From contig NZ_OY787456.1 in the NCBI RefSeq assembly GCF_963678875.1, forward strand, positions 744,001 through 808,000: a DNA stretch of 64,000 nucleotides, given 5' to 3'. Origin of the DNA: an uncultured Hyphomonas sp. Lineage in GTDB: Bacteria > Pseudomonadota > Alphaproteobacteria > Caulobacterales > Hyphomonadaceae. The translations under genes were made by a program, and so were the position numbers. Of the stretch, positions 52,976-62,703 are shown in pieces (position 1 is the stretch's first letter; every line of letters starts with the position of its first letter). The notes under the pieces are model-generated. The model was not told the origin of the DNA and searched no databases. It was given only the letters and a program-made list of their open reading frames with translations.

Positions 52976-53075
52976 CGCGAAGTCAGGCTTGCGGGCGCGG
53001 CGGTTGGCACTAGCCTCCCTGTCAAAAGAGAAGCTTGGCGAACGACAGGCTTGGCAACAGACAAGGGAGCGAAAC

Positions 53076-54311
53076 ATGGCGATTGATTTCACGATACCGG
53101 AAGAGGCGAAGGAAGTGCGCGCGCGCGTGCGCAAATGGGTGCAGGAAGAATGCATCCCCGCCGAAATGGAAATGGCGGCGGGCAAGCCCTACAAGGAAGT
53201 GCTGGCGGTGCTGCGCAAGAAGGCGCGGGCGCAGGGCCTGTGGCTGCCCTTCTTCCCTGTTGAGCATGGCGGCATGGGCCTCGGCCCGCTGGCCAATGCG
53301 CTGGTTCAGATGGAACTGGGGCAGAGCCATCTCGGCGCCCTCTCCATGAATTCACAAGGCCCGGACGACGCCACCATGCTGACGCTGCTGGCGCACGGCA
53401 CGGACTTCCAGAAAGAGAAATACCTGAAGCCGCTGATCAATGGCGAAAAGCGGATCTGCTACTCCATGACGGAGAAGGCCGCCGGCGCCGACGCGACCGG
53501 CATGAAGACGACGGCCGTGAAAGACGGCAAGGGCAATTATGTCCTGAACGGCGAGAAATGGTTCTCCAGCGCCGCCACGGCTGCCGACATTGCGGTCGTC
53601 ATGGCCAAAACCAATCCGGACGCGCCGCGCCACCAGCAATATTCCACCTTCATCGTGGAACTGCCGAACCCCGGCTACAACATCATCCGCGACATCCCCA
53701 CCATGGCGGTGCATGGGCCCCACTATCACGAGATGGGCGGCGGCCATGCCGAGGTGAAGATCGAGAACCTCATCGTGCCGGAAGAGAATCTGCTCGGCGG
53801 CGAAGGGCAGGGCTTTGCCATGGGCCAGCACCGGCTCGCCTATGGCCGCCTGCGTCACGGCATGCACAATGTCGCCATGGCCCAGCGCGCACTTGATCTG
53901 GCAACGGAGCAAGTCACCAGCCGCGAAACCTTCGGCAAGAAACTGGAAGACCGTCAGGGCGTCCAGTTCATGCTGGCCGAATGCGCCAGCCAGCTCTACA
54001 TCGCACGCCTCATGCTCATGCATATCGCCTACAAGGCCGAGAACGGCATGGACATCCGCCAGGAGAACGGCATCGCGAAAGTGTTCCTCGCCAACATGGT
54101 GCACAAGGTGGTCGACACGGCGATCCAGCTGCACGGCGCGCTCGGCTATTCGCTCGATACGCCGCTGGCGGCCTGGTACACGCACATCCGTTCCCAACGC
54201 CTCGTCGACGGACCGGACGAAGTGCACAAATGGATCACCGGCAAGAACGTGATCCGCGCCTACAAGAAGGACGGCACGAGTGCAGCGGCAGCAGGCGGAG
54301 ACCTGCTGTGA
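53076..54311 (+). CDS. Acyl-CoA dehydrogenase
   Basis: A 411-residue flavoenzyme. CYSMTEKAAGADATGMKTTAV and YVLNGEKWFSSAA are the FAD-site motifs; the C-terminal helix domain has RETFGKKLEDRQGVQFMLAECA and QLHGALGYSLDTPLAAWYTHIRSQRLVDGPDEVHKW. The catalytic base is not identified. The start at 53076 has AAGGGAG 7-13 bases upstream. Its stop overlaps the start of the EthD gene (GTGA). Confidence 0.93.
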   Translation: MAIDFTIPEEAKEVRARVRKWVQEECIPAEMEMAAGKPYKEVLAVLRKKARAQGLWLPFFPVEHGGMGLGPLANALVQMELGQSHLGALSMNSQGPDDATMLTLLAHGTDFQKEKYLKPLINGEKRICYSMTEKAAGADATGMKTTAVKDGKGNYVLNGEKWFSSAATAADIAVVMAKTNPDAPRHQQYSTFIVELPNPGYNIIRDIPTMAVHGPHYHEMGGGHAEVKIENLIVPEENLLGGEGQGFAMGQHRLAYGRLRHGMHNVAMAQRALDLATEQVTSRETFGKKLEDRQGVQFMLAECASQLYIARLMLMHIAYKAENGMDIRQENGIAKVFLANMVHKVVDTAIQLHGALGYSLDTPLAAWYTHIRSQRLVDGPDEVHKWITGKNVIRAYKKDGTSAAAAGGDLL

Positions 54312-54673
54312 TCAAGCTGACATTCTGTCTGCGGCGCCTCCCGCATCTCACGCGGGAGGAGTTCCAGGCCTATTGGCGGGAGACGCACGCCCCGCTGGTG
54401 GCAAAGCATGCGGAGGTGCTGGGCATCCTCCGCTACGTCCAGAACCACACGGCGTATGATGAAATGAATGCCGGCATGCAGGCCAGCCGCGGCGGGCCGC
54501 CCTCCTATGACGGCGTCGCCGAGCTCTGGTTCGAAAGTGAGGCGGCGATGGCCGCCAATGGCAGCGAGGCGGCGGCAAAAGCCGGCGCCGAACTGCTGGC
54601 GGACGAAAAGAAATTCATCGACCTCGCCAACTCGCCGCTCTGGTTCGGGAATGAGATGGAAGTGGTGGGGTAG
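54308..54673 (+). CDS. EthD domain protein
   Basis: A 121-residue protein: LTREEFQAYWRETHAPLVAKHAEVLGILRYVQNH is the EthD dimeric alpha/beta-barrel pattern. It starts at a GTG that overlaps the acyl-CoA dehydrogenase stop by four bases, so translation is coupled. EthD-fold proteins assist oxidative degradation of small molecules, often without a known reaction. Confidence 0.87.
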   Translation: MIKLTFCLRRLPHLTREEFQAYWRETHAPLVAKHAEVLGILRYVQNHTAYDEMNAGMQASRGGPPSYDGVAELWFESEAAMAANGSEAAAKAGAELLADEKKFIDLANSPLWFGNEMEVVG

Positions 54674-54691
54674 TCGGTCCGCTGCCCCCGG

Positions 54692-56245
54692 TCAGAGGCC
54701 GTCGACGTCGGCCCTAAGAGCCGTTGCCAATTCAGGTGAGGGTGATCCGTTCACGGTCATGTTGCGGCTGGCCTGGTAGGCTGAGATGGCATCCGAAGTC
54801 GCCTTGTTGATCTTGCCCGTTACGGGGCCGGGTTCGAAGCCCAGTTTCGCCAGATCAGTCTGGATCAGGCGGACCAGCGTCTCGCTGTGGCTTGAGCCGC
54901 CAAACGTTGTAACCATTGTGTCGGCAAAGCCCGGATTGATCTCGATGTCCGTAGTGATGACCTCCACTGTCGCCGCGCCATTGTTGACGAGGCTCTCCAG
55001 CTGGGCCATCTGGGAGGCGAACATGCCTTCCATCATTGCGCGCTGGGAGGCGGGCATCTGGGCCAGCTGTTGCTTTGCGGACTCCAGTTCTTTCTTCGCC
55101 TTGGCCAGTTCGCGCTTGTCCTTGTCGGACATGATGCCGCCGACTTTCATCACTTCGCGGTAGGGTTCGTACAGGTATGTTTCACCGACGCGGCGATAGT
55201 CCTGGTTCTCACGCTCCATGAAGAAGGGCTCTGACTTGCGGCCGCGCTTCATCGTGCCTTCCATGCGGATCCTGCGGCGGACGTAATAATCCGGGTCCAG
55301 CCAGATCGACACATTATTGATGGTCACTTCGCTGCCGTCGTCCATGGTCTGCTTCAGGCTGACCTTTTCAATGTCGATACGCTTCGTGGTGTGACCATCG
55401 ACGGTTTCGTCGCCACGCATTTTTGCGGCTTTGTTGACAGCCTTCAGGGTGTCGTCGTGCGCCTTGGCGTAGGCTTCCGGTGAACTGCCCTCGGGAAGTG
55501 CTTCCAGCTCCCTGGCTGATCCGGCGAGCATGCAGGCAGGGCCGAGGACGTAGGTAATGGGATGAAGCTTTCCGTCAGGGCCCATCATCCCCTTCATGTG
55601 CATGTCCGCTACCTGGCGGGACTTTTCAGTGTTGTCAGGGTTGTCATAGATCGTGGCCATGCTGTCGAAGTATACTTCGCACATTTTTTCACCGCCGCCC
55701 GTTGCGATCACCTCGGCCGTTCCGCTTTCATTGCCAAGCAACTCCGCGAAGTTGGAATTGCCGATGCCCTGACGGAGCGCGCCGCCAAGCATCATCAGCC
55801 CGTCGGACATCAAACTCATTTCAGCCGCCACCGCCTCCCGGGTGGTGCCAGCTGTTTCGAGCTTCAGTTGCTCAACTTCCTGAGGGGACAATTCCTTTGC
55901 CAGAAGTACGGTAGAGCCGTCCGGGTTCTGGACTGCGACGACCTTAACATATTCTGGAAATTCACCTCCCTGTGGATTTCCCGAGCCTGTCAGCGGGGCA
56001 ACTCCCGGAATCTCCTTCCGACGTTTAAGAACGTCCACGCCGCTGCGGCTTAGCCGTTCTGATTTAACGTAAAGTTCTGTCTGGAGGAGCATAGCTGCTG
56101 TGTAGTCATCGCTTTCGATTCCGCGTTCAGACAATACCTCGCGCGTTAGCTGGTCGTTCCAGTCGACGCCCTCTGCGTGCGCAGAAAATGTGGCCGCGAG
56201 CGCGCAGCCGAGCATCAGAGCGCCCGTCAGTTTCGAAATCTTCAT
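54692..56245 (-). CDS. Exported protein with C-terminal peptidoglycan-binding domain
   Basis: A 517-residue protein with a signal peptide (residues 1-24, SAHA). The central part is unrecognised; residues about 395-425 form a Lys/Glu-rich coiled coil (DKDKRELAKAKKELESAKQQ). The last 65 residues are a PG_binding_1 domain (VRLIQTDLAKLGFEPGPVTGKINKATSDAISAYQ). A Met-rich stretch near 205-225 (ADMHMKGMMGPDGKLH) could bind metal. Base composition is less GC-rich than neighbours. It is convergent with the EthD gene. Confidence 0.8.
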   Translation of the reverse strand: MKISKLTGALMLGCALAATFSAHAEGVDWNDQLTREVLSERGIESDDYTAAMLLQTELYVKSERLSRSGVDVLKRRKEIPGVAPLTGSGNPQGGEFPEYVKVVAVQNPDGSTVLLAKELSPQEVEQLKLETAGTTREAVAAEMSLMSDGLMMLGGALRQGIGNSNFAELLGNESGTAEVIATGGGEKMCEVYFDSMATIYDNPDNTEKSRQVADMHMKGMMGPDGKLHPITYVLGPACMLAGSARELEALPEGSSPEAYAKAHDDTLKAVNKAAKMRGDETVDGHTTKRIDIEKVSLKQTMDDGSEVTINNVSIWLDPDYYVRRRIRMEGTMKRGRKSEPFFMERENQDYRRVGETYLYEPYREVMKVGGIMSDKDKRELAKAKKELESAKQQLAQMPASQRAMMEGMFASQMAQLESLVNNGAATVEVITTDIEINPGFADTMVTTFGGSSHSETLVRLIQTDLAKLGFEPGPVTGKINKATSDAISAYQASRNMTVNGSPSPELATALRADVDGL

Positions 56246-56438
56246 GTTGGTTCCACCCTTTGTTTGTGCGTCCCGGTACTGAAGTTGCCGGCGTCCCCCG
56301 TAACTTCAGGTGAAGCGAACGCTGAGCCGGCAAAGCATGTGAGCTTTTCCGGCAAATTGTCCGCATCGATGCAAACTGGTTGCGAGCTTTTCAGCGATGG
56401 GGCGCCATGTAAAGGCGGGATTGCATGGTGAAGGGGAG

Positions 56439-57641
56439 CTAGCCTTCGATTGTTCCCAGAGCATCGGCCAGGTCTGCGAGGATATCCTGTGCGTCCTCCA
56501 GCCCCACCGAGAGCCGGAGGAGGCCGTCAGAGATGCCGTGGGCCTGACGCTCTTCGGGGCTGTAGGTGGAGTGAGTCATGCTGGCCGGGTGCTGGATCAG
56601 TGTTTCGGCGTCGCCGAGGCTGACCGCGCGGCGGATCAGCTGCAGCCGGTTCATCATCTCGATGCCGGCCTCGTAGCCGCCGGCGAGCTCGAACGCGATC
56701 ATGCCGCCGAACCCGTCCATCTGGCGCTGGGCAAGGTCATGCTGCGGATGGCTCGGCAGGCCCGGATAGTAGACCGTCTCGACGCCCGGCTGGGCTTCCA
56801 GCCATTCGGCGACGCGCTGCCCGCTCTCGCAATGGCGCGCCATGCGCAGCTGCAGGGTCTTCAGTCCACGCATCACCAGCATGGCATTGAAGGGCGACAT
56901 GACAGAGCCGGTCATGTCCTTCACACCGATCATGCGGACGTCCCTGATCGCTTCTGCCCGGCCGAGCACCATGCCCGCCACGAGGTCGCCATGCCCGCCC
57001 AGATATTTGGTTGCCGAGTGGACGACAAAGTCCGCGCCGAGCGAAATCGGCCGGGTCAGCAGGGGAGAGGCGTAGGTGTTATCCACCACCACGAGCGCGC
57101 CGTGCGTGTGCGCGATGCGGCTCACCTCGCGGATATCCACGAGGCGCATGTTCGGATTGGCCGGGGTCTCGAAATAGACGACCCGCGTCTGCGCGCCGAT
57201 CGCGGCGGAGAGGTTTGCCGGGTCGCGCAGGTCCACATGGGTGATCTTCACGCCGAAGCGCGAAAGCCCGTCGCGCATGAAGGCGAAGGTGCAGCCATAG
57301 AGCGTCTGGTCGGTGATGATCTCGTCGCCGGGCTTCAGCAGCGTCCACATGAGGGAGCTGATGGCGCCCATGCCGCTGGCGGTGGCGAGGCCCGCTTCGG
57401 CGCCTTCGAGGCTGGCGACGCGGTCTTCCAGCAGGGCGACGGTCGGGTTCGAGATGCGGGAATAGATGTGGCCCTCGGCTTCGCCCGCGAACAGGGCGCC
57501 GCCCGTTTCAGCATCCGGGAAGGCAAAGGTAGACGTCAGATGTACCGGCGGAGTCAGCGCATAGTCATTTTTAGCCGGGTCGTAGCCATGATGAATGGCG
57601 CGGGTGGCAGGGCCGAGGGGGCGGGATGCATCGAATGCCAT
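56439..57641 (-). CDS. Methionine gamma-lyase (PLP)
   Basis: A 400-residue Cys/Met-metabolism PLP enzyme. Lys212 (HSATKYLGGHGD) binds PLP; Asp187 is in VVDNTYASP; Tyr60 and Arg62 are in HIYSRISNP. Cys117 in TLYGCTFAF marks methionine gamma-lyase over cystathionine lyases, which usually have another residue there. It would split methionine to methanethiol, ammonia and 2-oxobutyrate. The start at 57641 has GGAG about 7 bases upstream; a longer frame would read through the divergent regulator. Cystathionine gamma-lyase remains an alternative. Confidence 0.88.
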   Translation of the reverse strand: MAFDASRPLGPATRAIHHGYDPAKNDYALTPPVHLTSTFAFPDAETGGALFAGEAEGHIYSRISNPTVALLEDRVASLEGAEAGLATASGMGAISSLMWTLLKPGDEIITDQTLYGCTFAFMRDGLSRFGVKITHVDLRDPANLSAAIGAQTRVVYFETPANPNMRLVDIREVSRIAHTHGALVVVDNTYASPLLTRPISLGADFVVHSATKYLGGHGDLVAGMVLGRAEAIRDVRMIGVKDMTGSVMSPFNAMLVMRGLKTLQLRMARHCESGQRVAEWLEAQPGVETVYYPGLPSHPQHDLAQRQMDGFGGMIAFELAGGYEAGIEMMNRLQLIRRAVSLGDAETLIQHPASMTHSTYSPEERQAHGISDGLLRLSVGLEDAQDILADLADALGTIEG

Positions 57642-57720
57642 GGGAAACTCCATCTTTGAGGGGAGTCTACCATGGGAATGTGGGCGAAAGGTGCCGAACT
57701 GCGTTGTGTACTGCTTGCAG

Positions 57721-57739
57721 ATTGGCAAGAAATGCCAAT
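57721..57739. promoter_or_regulatory. Perfect inverted repeat, candidate Lrp operator
   Basis: ATTGGCA-AGAAA-TGCCAAT is a perfect 7+5+7 inverted repeat. It lies 80 bases upstream of the lyase start and 11 bases before the divergent Lrp start, so a bound Lrp dimer could both repress itself and act on the lyase promoter. Confidence 0.75.
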
Positions 57740-57749
57740 ACTGGCGCAT

Positions 57750-58220
57750 ATGGATTCCATAGATGCCAGAATTATCCACGCCCTGCAGCGCGACGGGCGC
57801 CTCACCAACCTCGAACTCGCCGAGGAAGTGGGCCTGTCCCCATCTCCCTGCCTGCGCCGCGTGCGAAACCTTGAGGCCGCCGGCGTCATCCAGGGCTACA
57901 CAGCCCTCGTCGACCAGAAGGCCTGCGGCTATCCGATCACCTGCCTCGTGCGCATCCGTCTCGCCAATCACTCGCAGGAAAATGTGCAGGCCTTCGAGAA
58001 GAAAATCGCGGAAACCGAAGCGATTCTCGACTGTTACCTGATGACCGGCGGGGCCGATTATGAGCTGCGAATCGTCGCGCGCAGCCTCGACGATTACGAA
58101 CAGTTGGTGCGCCACACGATCCAGAAACTGCCGGGAATCGCCTCCATCGAGACCAGTTTCGCCTATGGTGTTGTGAAGAAGTCCCGCATCCTGCCGGTCC
58201 GTGTGGAAAAGGGTGCATAG
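57750..58220 (+). CDS. Lrp/AsnC-family regulator, probable controller of the lyase
   Basis: A 156-residue Lrp-type protein: helix-turn-helix SIDARIIHALQRDGRLTNLELAEEVGLSPSPCLRRVRNLEAAGVI and RAM domain (LDCYLMTGGADYELRIVARSLDDYEQL). The start is the ATG at 57750; an upstream in-frame ATG would overlap the operator. It is divergent from methionine gamma-lyase, matching the MdeR-mdeA arrangement of pseudomonads, so methionine-dependent activation is inferred. Confidence 0.92.
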   Translation: MDSIDARIIHALQRDGRLTNLELAEEVGLSPSPCLRRVRNLEAAGVIQGYTALVDQKACGYPITCLVRIRLANHSQENVQAFEKKIAETEAILDCYLMTGGADYELRIVARSLDDYEQLVRHTIQKLPGIASIETSFAYGVVKKSRILPVRVEKGA

Positions 58221-58253
58221 AACCCGCCCCGGAACCTGCTATAGACAGGCCCC

Positions 58254-61100
58254 ATGAACACACCGCCCACCAAGGCCCCGACACTCCTCGAAACCCGTAG
58301 CCCGCTCCTGCGCCGGCCGGGCAAGTGGCGTATTTCCAATATCATCGATGGCCGCGCCCTGCGCGTGAAGCTGACCGCTGCGGCGCAGGACAATTTCGGT
58401 GACCCTCAGGCCGCCCGGAAGGCGGCGCTGGACCTCTTGCACGGGGCGATGTTTCGCGGCCGCATGATCGCGCAGGAACGCCTGCAGCAGGGCGCCGACG
58501 GGCTGGACACCGCGCGGTTGCTCTCCGCCGTGCAGGACGAGGTGATCAGCGCCCTTTACGATTTCACCACCACGCACGTGCACCGCGCCCGCAACCCGAC
58601 CGAGGCCGAGCGGATCGCCATCATGGCGACCGGCGGCTATGGGCGCGGCGTGATGGGGCCGTCCTCCGACACAGACCTCCTGTTCCTGCGCGCCTACAAG
58701 GTCAGCCCCCACACGGAGAGTGTGGTCGAATACATGCTCTATGCCCTGTGGGACATGGGCCTGAAGGTGGGCAACGCGTTCCGCACGCCGGGCGATTGCG
58801 TGAAGCTGGCGCTGGAAGATGTCACCATCAAGACCAGCCTGCTGGACGCCCGCTATATCTGCGGCGACGAGGCACTGGCGGAGGAAATGCAGGTGTCCTT
58901 CCATGAGGGCGCCGTGAAGGGGTGCGATGCGCAGTTCATCGCAGACAAGCTGGCCGAGCGCGATGCGCGCCACTCCCGTCAGGGCGATGCCCGCTATGTC
59001 GTCGAGCCGAACCTGAAAGAAGGCAAGGGCGGCCTGCGCGACCTGCAGACCCTCTACTGGATTGCCAAACAGACCTATGGCGGCGACACGCTGGAAGATG
59101 TGATGAAGGCCGGTCCGTTCACGGATCACGAATATAGTGTGTTCATTCGCGCGGCCCGGTTTCTGTGGACGGTGCGGTGTCATCTCCATTTCGTGACCGG
59201 ACGGGCGGAAGAGCGCCTCAGCTTCGACCTGCAACCTGAAATCGCCGCGCGCATGGGTTACCGAGACCGGCGCGGCCAGCAGGGCGTGGAACGCTTCATG
59301 AAGCGCTATTTCCTCGTCACCAAGGATGTCGGCGGCCTGACGCGTATCCTCGCCGCGAAGCTGGAAGCGGACCAGAAGAAAAAGCCGGAAGGCCTGCGCC
59401 GGTTCCTGCCTGCGCGCGGCCCTGTCGCGCTGAAGGAGGAAGGCTTCATCCTCGACAATGGCCGCATCAATGTCGATGACGACAAGGCGATGCGGGCTGA
59501 CCCGCTGAACATGCTGCGCCTGTTCATCGTGGCGCGCGATGAAGGCAAGGACATTCACCCGCATGCGCTGAGCCTGCTGACGCGGGCCCTCCGTGCCCTG
59601 AACGAACGCGTGCGCGAGAAGCCGGAGGCGCAGGCGCTGATCCTCGACGCCATTCTCGGCGGGGACGATCCGGGCCTTATCCTGCGGCGCATGAACGAAG
59701 CCGGCATTCTGGGACGGGCGATCCCCGAATTCGGCGGCATCGTCGCCCAGACCCAGTTCAACATGTACCACCACTACACGGTGGACGAGCACACGATCCG
59801 CGCCGTCGAGGCCATCGCCGAGATGGAGCACGGACGCGATGAGCATCCGATCAAGCTGGTCGGTGAGCTGTTCGGCCTGATCGAGAACCGCCGCGCGCTC
59901 TATCTCGCCATGCTGTTGCACGACACCGGCAAGGGGAAGGGCGACCAGCAGATCGCCGGGATGAAGACAGCCCGGAAGGCGTGCGAGCGCCTCGGCCTGT
60001 CGGAAGACGAAACGGAACTCGTTGCCTGGCTGGTCGGCCACCATCTGGAAATGAGTGAGACGGCGCAGAAGCGGGACATTTCCGATCCGCGCACGGTGAC
60101 CAAGTTCACGGAAATGGTCGGCTCGCTGGAGCGGCTGCGGCTGCTCTACATCCTGACGATTGCCGATATCAAGGCGGTCGGCCCCGGCGTGTGGAATGCC
60201 TGGAAAGGCCAGCTCCTGACCGACCTTTATCACAACACGGCGGCCGCCCTGCGCGGTGGCCGGACGGACGAGGCCGGCGTGCAGGCAGAGCTCGAAGCGC
60301 GCGCCGAACGCCGCCAGCAGGACCTGGTGGACCGGCTGGGCACCGTGCCGCCGCTGATGCTGGAAATGGAAACCGCCTACTGGACGGGCTTCGACGTCGA
60401 CGATCTCGCCTGGCACGCGCAGGCCCTCAATGGCGGCGGCAACCAGGTGCATCACCGCCTGTCGCTGGAAGGCGGGGCGATGGCGCTGTTCGTCTCCGGC
60501 GCGGACCGGCCGGGCCTCTTCGCAGACCTCGCCGGAACGCTTGCCCACAATGGCGCGAACATCATTGCGGCGCAGGTCTATACCAGCCGCGAGGGCGGCA
60601 TCATCGACGTGTTCATGCTGCACGATATTCAGGACAAACCCTTCGGCAAGGACGATCCAGCCCGCCTCCAGCGGCTGGATGCGGCCCTGCACAAGGTGCT
60701 CGATGGGGAGCCGGGCGACATGACCGTGCGCGAGCGCATGGGCCGCCGGCAAGCCGCTTTCCTCGTGCACCCATCCGTCCAGATCCGCGACGACCTCTCG
60801 GCCGACCATACGGTGATCGACATTGCCGGGCGCGACCGTCCTGCGCTGCTGTACGATGTGGCGAACTGCCTGGCCGATGCTGGCGTCTCGATCCACTCGG
60901 CGCATGTCGGCTCGTTCGGCGAGCGCATGTTCGATGCCTTCTATGTGCAGACCGAGGATGGCCAGAAGCTGGAGCAGGACGCTGCCCTCAAAGAGTCCCT
61001 GCGTGAACAGCTTCTCGACGTATTGGGCCGTCATGAACCGGATGCCCCGCACACGCCGGCACGCAAACTCCGCCGGTCGCGCGCCGTAGACAGTTTCTGA
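58254..61100 (+). CDS. glnD: Bifunctional [protein-PII] uridylyltransferase/uridylyl-removing enzyme
   Basis: A 948-residue nitrogen sensor. The nucleotidyltransferase domain has GGYGRGVMGPSSDTDLLFL (GR...DxD); the HD hydrolase domain has LLHDTGKGKGDQ; two C-terminal ACT domains (from about residues 740 and 850, FVSGADRPGLFADLAGTLAHN and VIDIAGRDRPALLYDVANCLADAG) sense glutamine. It uridylylates or de-uridylylates PII. murJ follows by 22 bases and trpS later, all on the same strand. Confidence 0.97.
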   Translation: MNTPPTKAPTLLETRSPLLRRPGKWRISNIIDGRALRVKLTAAAQDNFGDPQAARKAALDLLHGAMFRGRMIAQERLQQGADGLDTARLLSAVQDEVISALYDFTTTHVHRARNPTEAERIAIMATGGYGRGVMGPSSDTDLLFLRAYKVSPHTESVVEYMLYALWDMGLKVGNAFRTPGDCVKLALEDVTIKTSLLDARYICGDEALAEEMQVSFHEGAVKGCDAQFIADKLAERDARHSRQGDARYVVEPNLKEGKGGLRDLQTLYWIAKQTYGGDTLEDVMKAGPFTDHEYSVFIRAARFLWTVRCHLHFVTGRAEERLSFDLQPEIAARMGYRDRRGQQGVERFMKRYFLVTKDVGGLTRILAAKLEADQKKKPEGLRRFLPARGPVALKEEGFILDNGRINVDDDKAMRADPLNMLRLFIVARDEGKDIHPHALSLLTRALRALNERVREKPEAQALILDAILGGDDPGLILRRMNEAGILGRAIPEFGGIVAQTQFNMYHHYTVDEHTIRAVEAIAEMEHGRDEHPIKLVGELFGLIENRRALYLAMLLHDTGKGKGDQQIAGMKTARKACERLGLSEDETELVAWLVGHHLEMSETAQKRDISDPRTVTKFTEMVGSLERLRLLYILTIADIKAVGPGVWNAWKGQLLTDLYHNTAAALRGGRTDEAGVQAELEARAERRQQDLVDRLGTVPPLMLEMETAYWTGFDVDDLAWHAQALNGGGNQVHHRLSLEGGAMALFVSGADRPGLFADLAGTLAHNGANIIAAQVYTSREGGIIDVFMLHDIQDKPFGKDDPARLQRLDAALHKVLDGEPGDMTVRERMGRRQAAFLVHPSVQIRDDLSADHTVIDIAGRDRPALLYDVANCLADAGVSIHSAHVGSFGERMFDAFYVQTEDGQKLEQDAALKESLREQLLDVLGRHEPDAPHTPARKLRRSRAVDSF

Positions 61101-61122
61101 GAACCCCTGCACCACAGGCCGC

Positions 61123-62679
61123 ATGAGCATCGCCCGCAACACCCTCGTGCAATCCTCGCTGACGCTGGGCAGCCGTATCCTCGGCTTTGCGCGGGATATC
61201 CTGCTGGTGGCGAAGCTCGGCGCCGGGCCGATCAACGATGCCTGGGTCACGGCGCAGCAATTCCCGAACCTGTTCCGCCGCATCTTTGCCGAAGGGGCCT
61301 TCGCGTCGGCTTTCGTGCCGACCTATGCCCGCACGCTGGAGGCCGAAGGGCCGGAAGCCGCGCAGGCCGTGGCGCAGGAGGCGATGCGCGTCCTCTTCGC
61401 CTTCACCGCGGCGCTGACCATTCTTGCGCAGATTTTCATGCCCTGGGTGCTGCTGATCATCCATGGCGGGCAGGCCGACGACGCGGTGCACTACAATCTG
61501 GCTGTGCTCCTGACACGGATCACCATGCCATACCTGACGTGCATGGCGCTGGCGGCGCTCTTGTCCGGCGTGCTGAATTCCGGCCAGCGCTTCATCCTGT
61601 CGTCGGGCGTGCCGACGCTGCTGAACCTCTGCCTCATTCCGGCAGCCCTGGTCTCCAATGTACCCGAGATCGTGTCGAAGGCCGCCGCCGTCGCCGTGTT
61701 GATCGCGGGCGTGCTGCAGGTGGCGCTGCTCTGGTGGGGCGTGACCCGCCAGAAAGTGCGCCTCAGCCTGATCGGCTGGCCGCGTATCACGCCGTCGGTG
61801 AAGAAGGTCATGGCGCTCGCTGTGCCCGGCACGATCGCGGCCTCCGGCACGCAGATCAACATCATCGTCAGCCAGTCACTGGCCAGTTTCGAACAGGCGG
61901 CGAAGTCCTGGCTCTACACCGCTGACCGGCTTTACCAGCTGCCGCTCGGCCTTGTCGGCGTGGCGGTCGGCGTCGCCATCCTGCCGCGCCTCAGCCGGGC
62001 CGCGCGCAGTGAAGACCACGCGTCCAGCCAGTCGACCATGGATGAAGGCATCGGCCTCGCCATGGCGCTGACCCTTCCGGCGGCGGCTGCGTTGCTGGTC
62101 GCACCGGTCTTCCTGATCGAGGCCTTCTTCGTGCGGGGCGCCTTCCTGCAGTCGGATGCCGAAGCGTCCGGCGGGGCGCTGTTCCATTTTGCCTGGGGTG
62201 TGCCGGCTTTCGTCCTGATCAAGGTTCTGGCCCCGGCCTTCTTTGCCCGGGAAGACACGAAGACGCCGATGCAGTTCGCCCTCGTCTCGGTGGCCATCAA
62301 CACGGCGCTCGGGGCAGGGCTGTTCTTCTGGCTGAACCGGCAGGGAGAGCTGGGCTTTATCGGCCTTGCCATCGCCACGTCCGTGGCGGCCTGGGTGAAC
62401 GCCCTCCTGCTTGCCACGACACTGGCGGGCCGCGGCTGGTACAGGCCGGGCCCGGTGCTGGTGTCGCGCACGCTGCGCGCCCTGATCGCCAGCGGCCTGA
62501 TGGCTGGGTCTGTGTGGTTCATGGTCCACAACTTCCAGTGGGTCCGGGACAATATCGTCGACTCACGGGCGCTGGCCGCTGCAATCGTGATCCTCGCCGG
62601 CGGCCTGATCTACGGCGTAGCGGCCCTGTTGACCGGTGCGATCCGCCCCCGCGACATCACGCAGGCCTTGCGCCGCTAG
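61123..62679 (+). CDS. murJ: Lipid II flippase MurJ
   Basis: A 518-residue inner-membrane protein of the MOP superfamily with about 14 segments. LGSRILGFARDILLVAKLGAGPINDAWVTAQQFPNLFRRIFAEGAFASAFVP is the MviN/MurJ start, with the conserved Arg and Asp/Asn of the cavity. It flips lipid II for peptidoglycan synthesis. The gene lies between glnD and trpS, a common alphaproteobacterial order. Confidence 0.96.
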   Translation: MSIARNTLVQSSLTLGSRILGFARDILLVAKLGAGPINDAWVTAQQFPNLFRRIFAEGAFASAFVPTYARTLEAEGPEAAQAVAQEAMRVLFAFTAALTILAQIFMPWVLLIIHGGQADDAVHYNLAVLLTRITMPYLTCMALAALLSGVLNSGQRFILSSGVPTLLNLCLIPAALVSNVPEIVSKAAAVAVLIAGVLQVALLWWGVTRQKVRLSLIGWPRITPSVKKVMALAVPGTIAASGTQINIIVSQSLASFEQAAKSWLYTADRLYQLPLGLVGVAVGVAILPRLSRAARSEDHASSQSTMDEGIGLAMALTLPAAAALLVAPVFLIEAFFVRGAFLQSDAEASGGALFHFAWGVPAFVLIKVLAPAFFAREDTKTPMQFALVSVAINTALGAGLFFWLNRQGELGFIGLAIATSVAAWVNALLLATTLAGRGWYRPGPVLVSRTLRALIASGLMAGSVWFMVHNFQWVRDNIVDSRALAAAIVILAGGLIYGVAALLTGAIRPRDITQALRR

Positions 62680-62703
62680 GTAAATCGGCTACAGCGCTTG
62701 GCC

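Noticed and set aside
58239..61283. 1014-codon minus-strand open frame
   Set aside because: Antisense shadow of glnD, which has all catalytic motifs on the plus strand.
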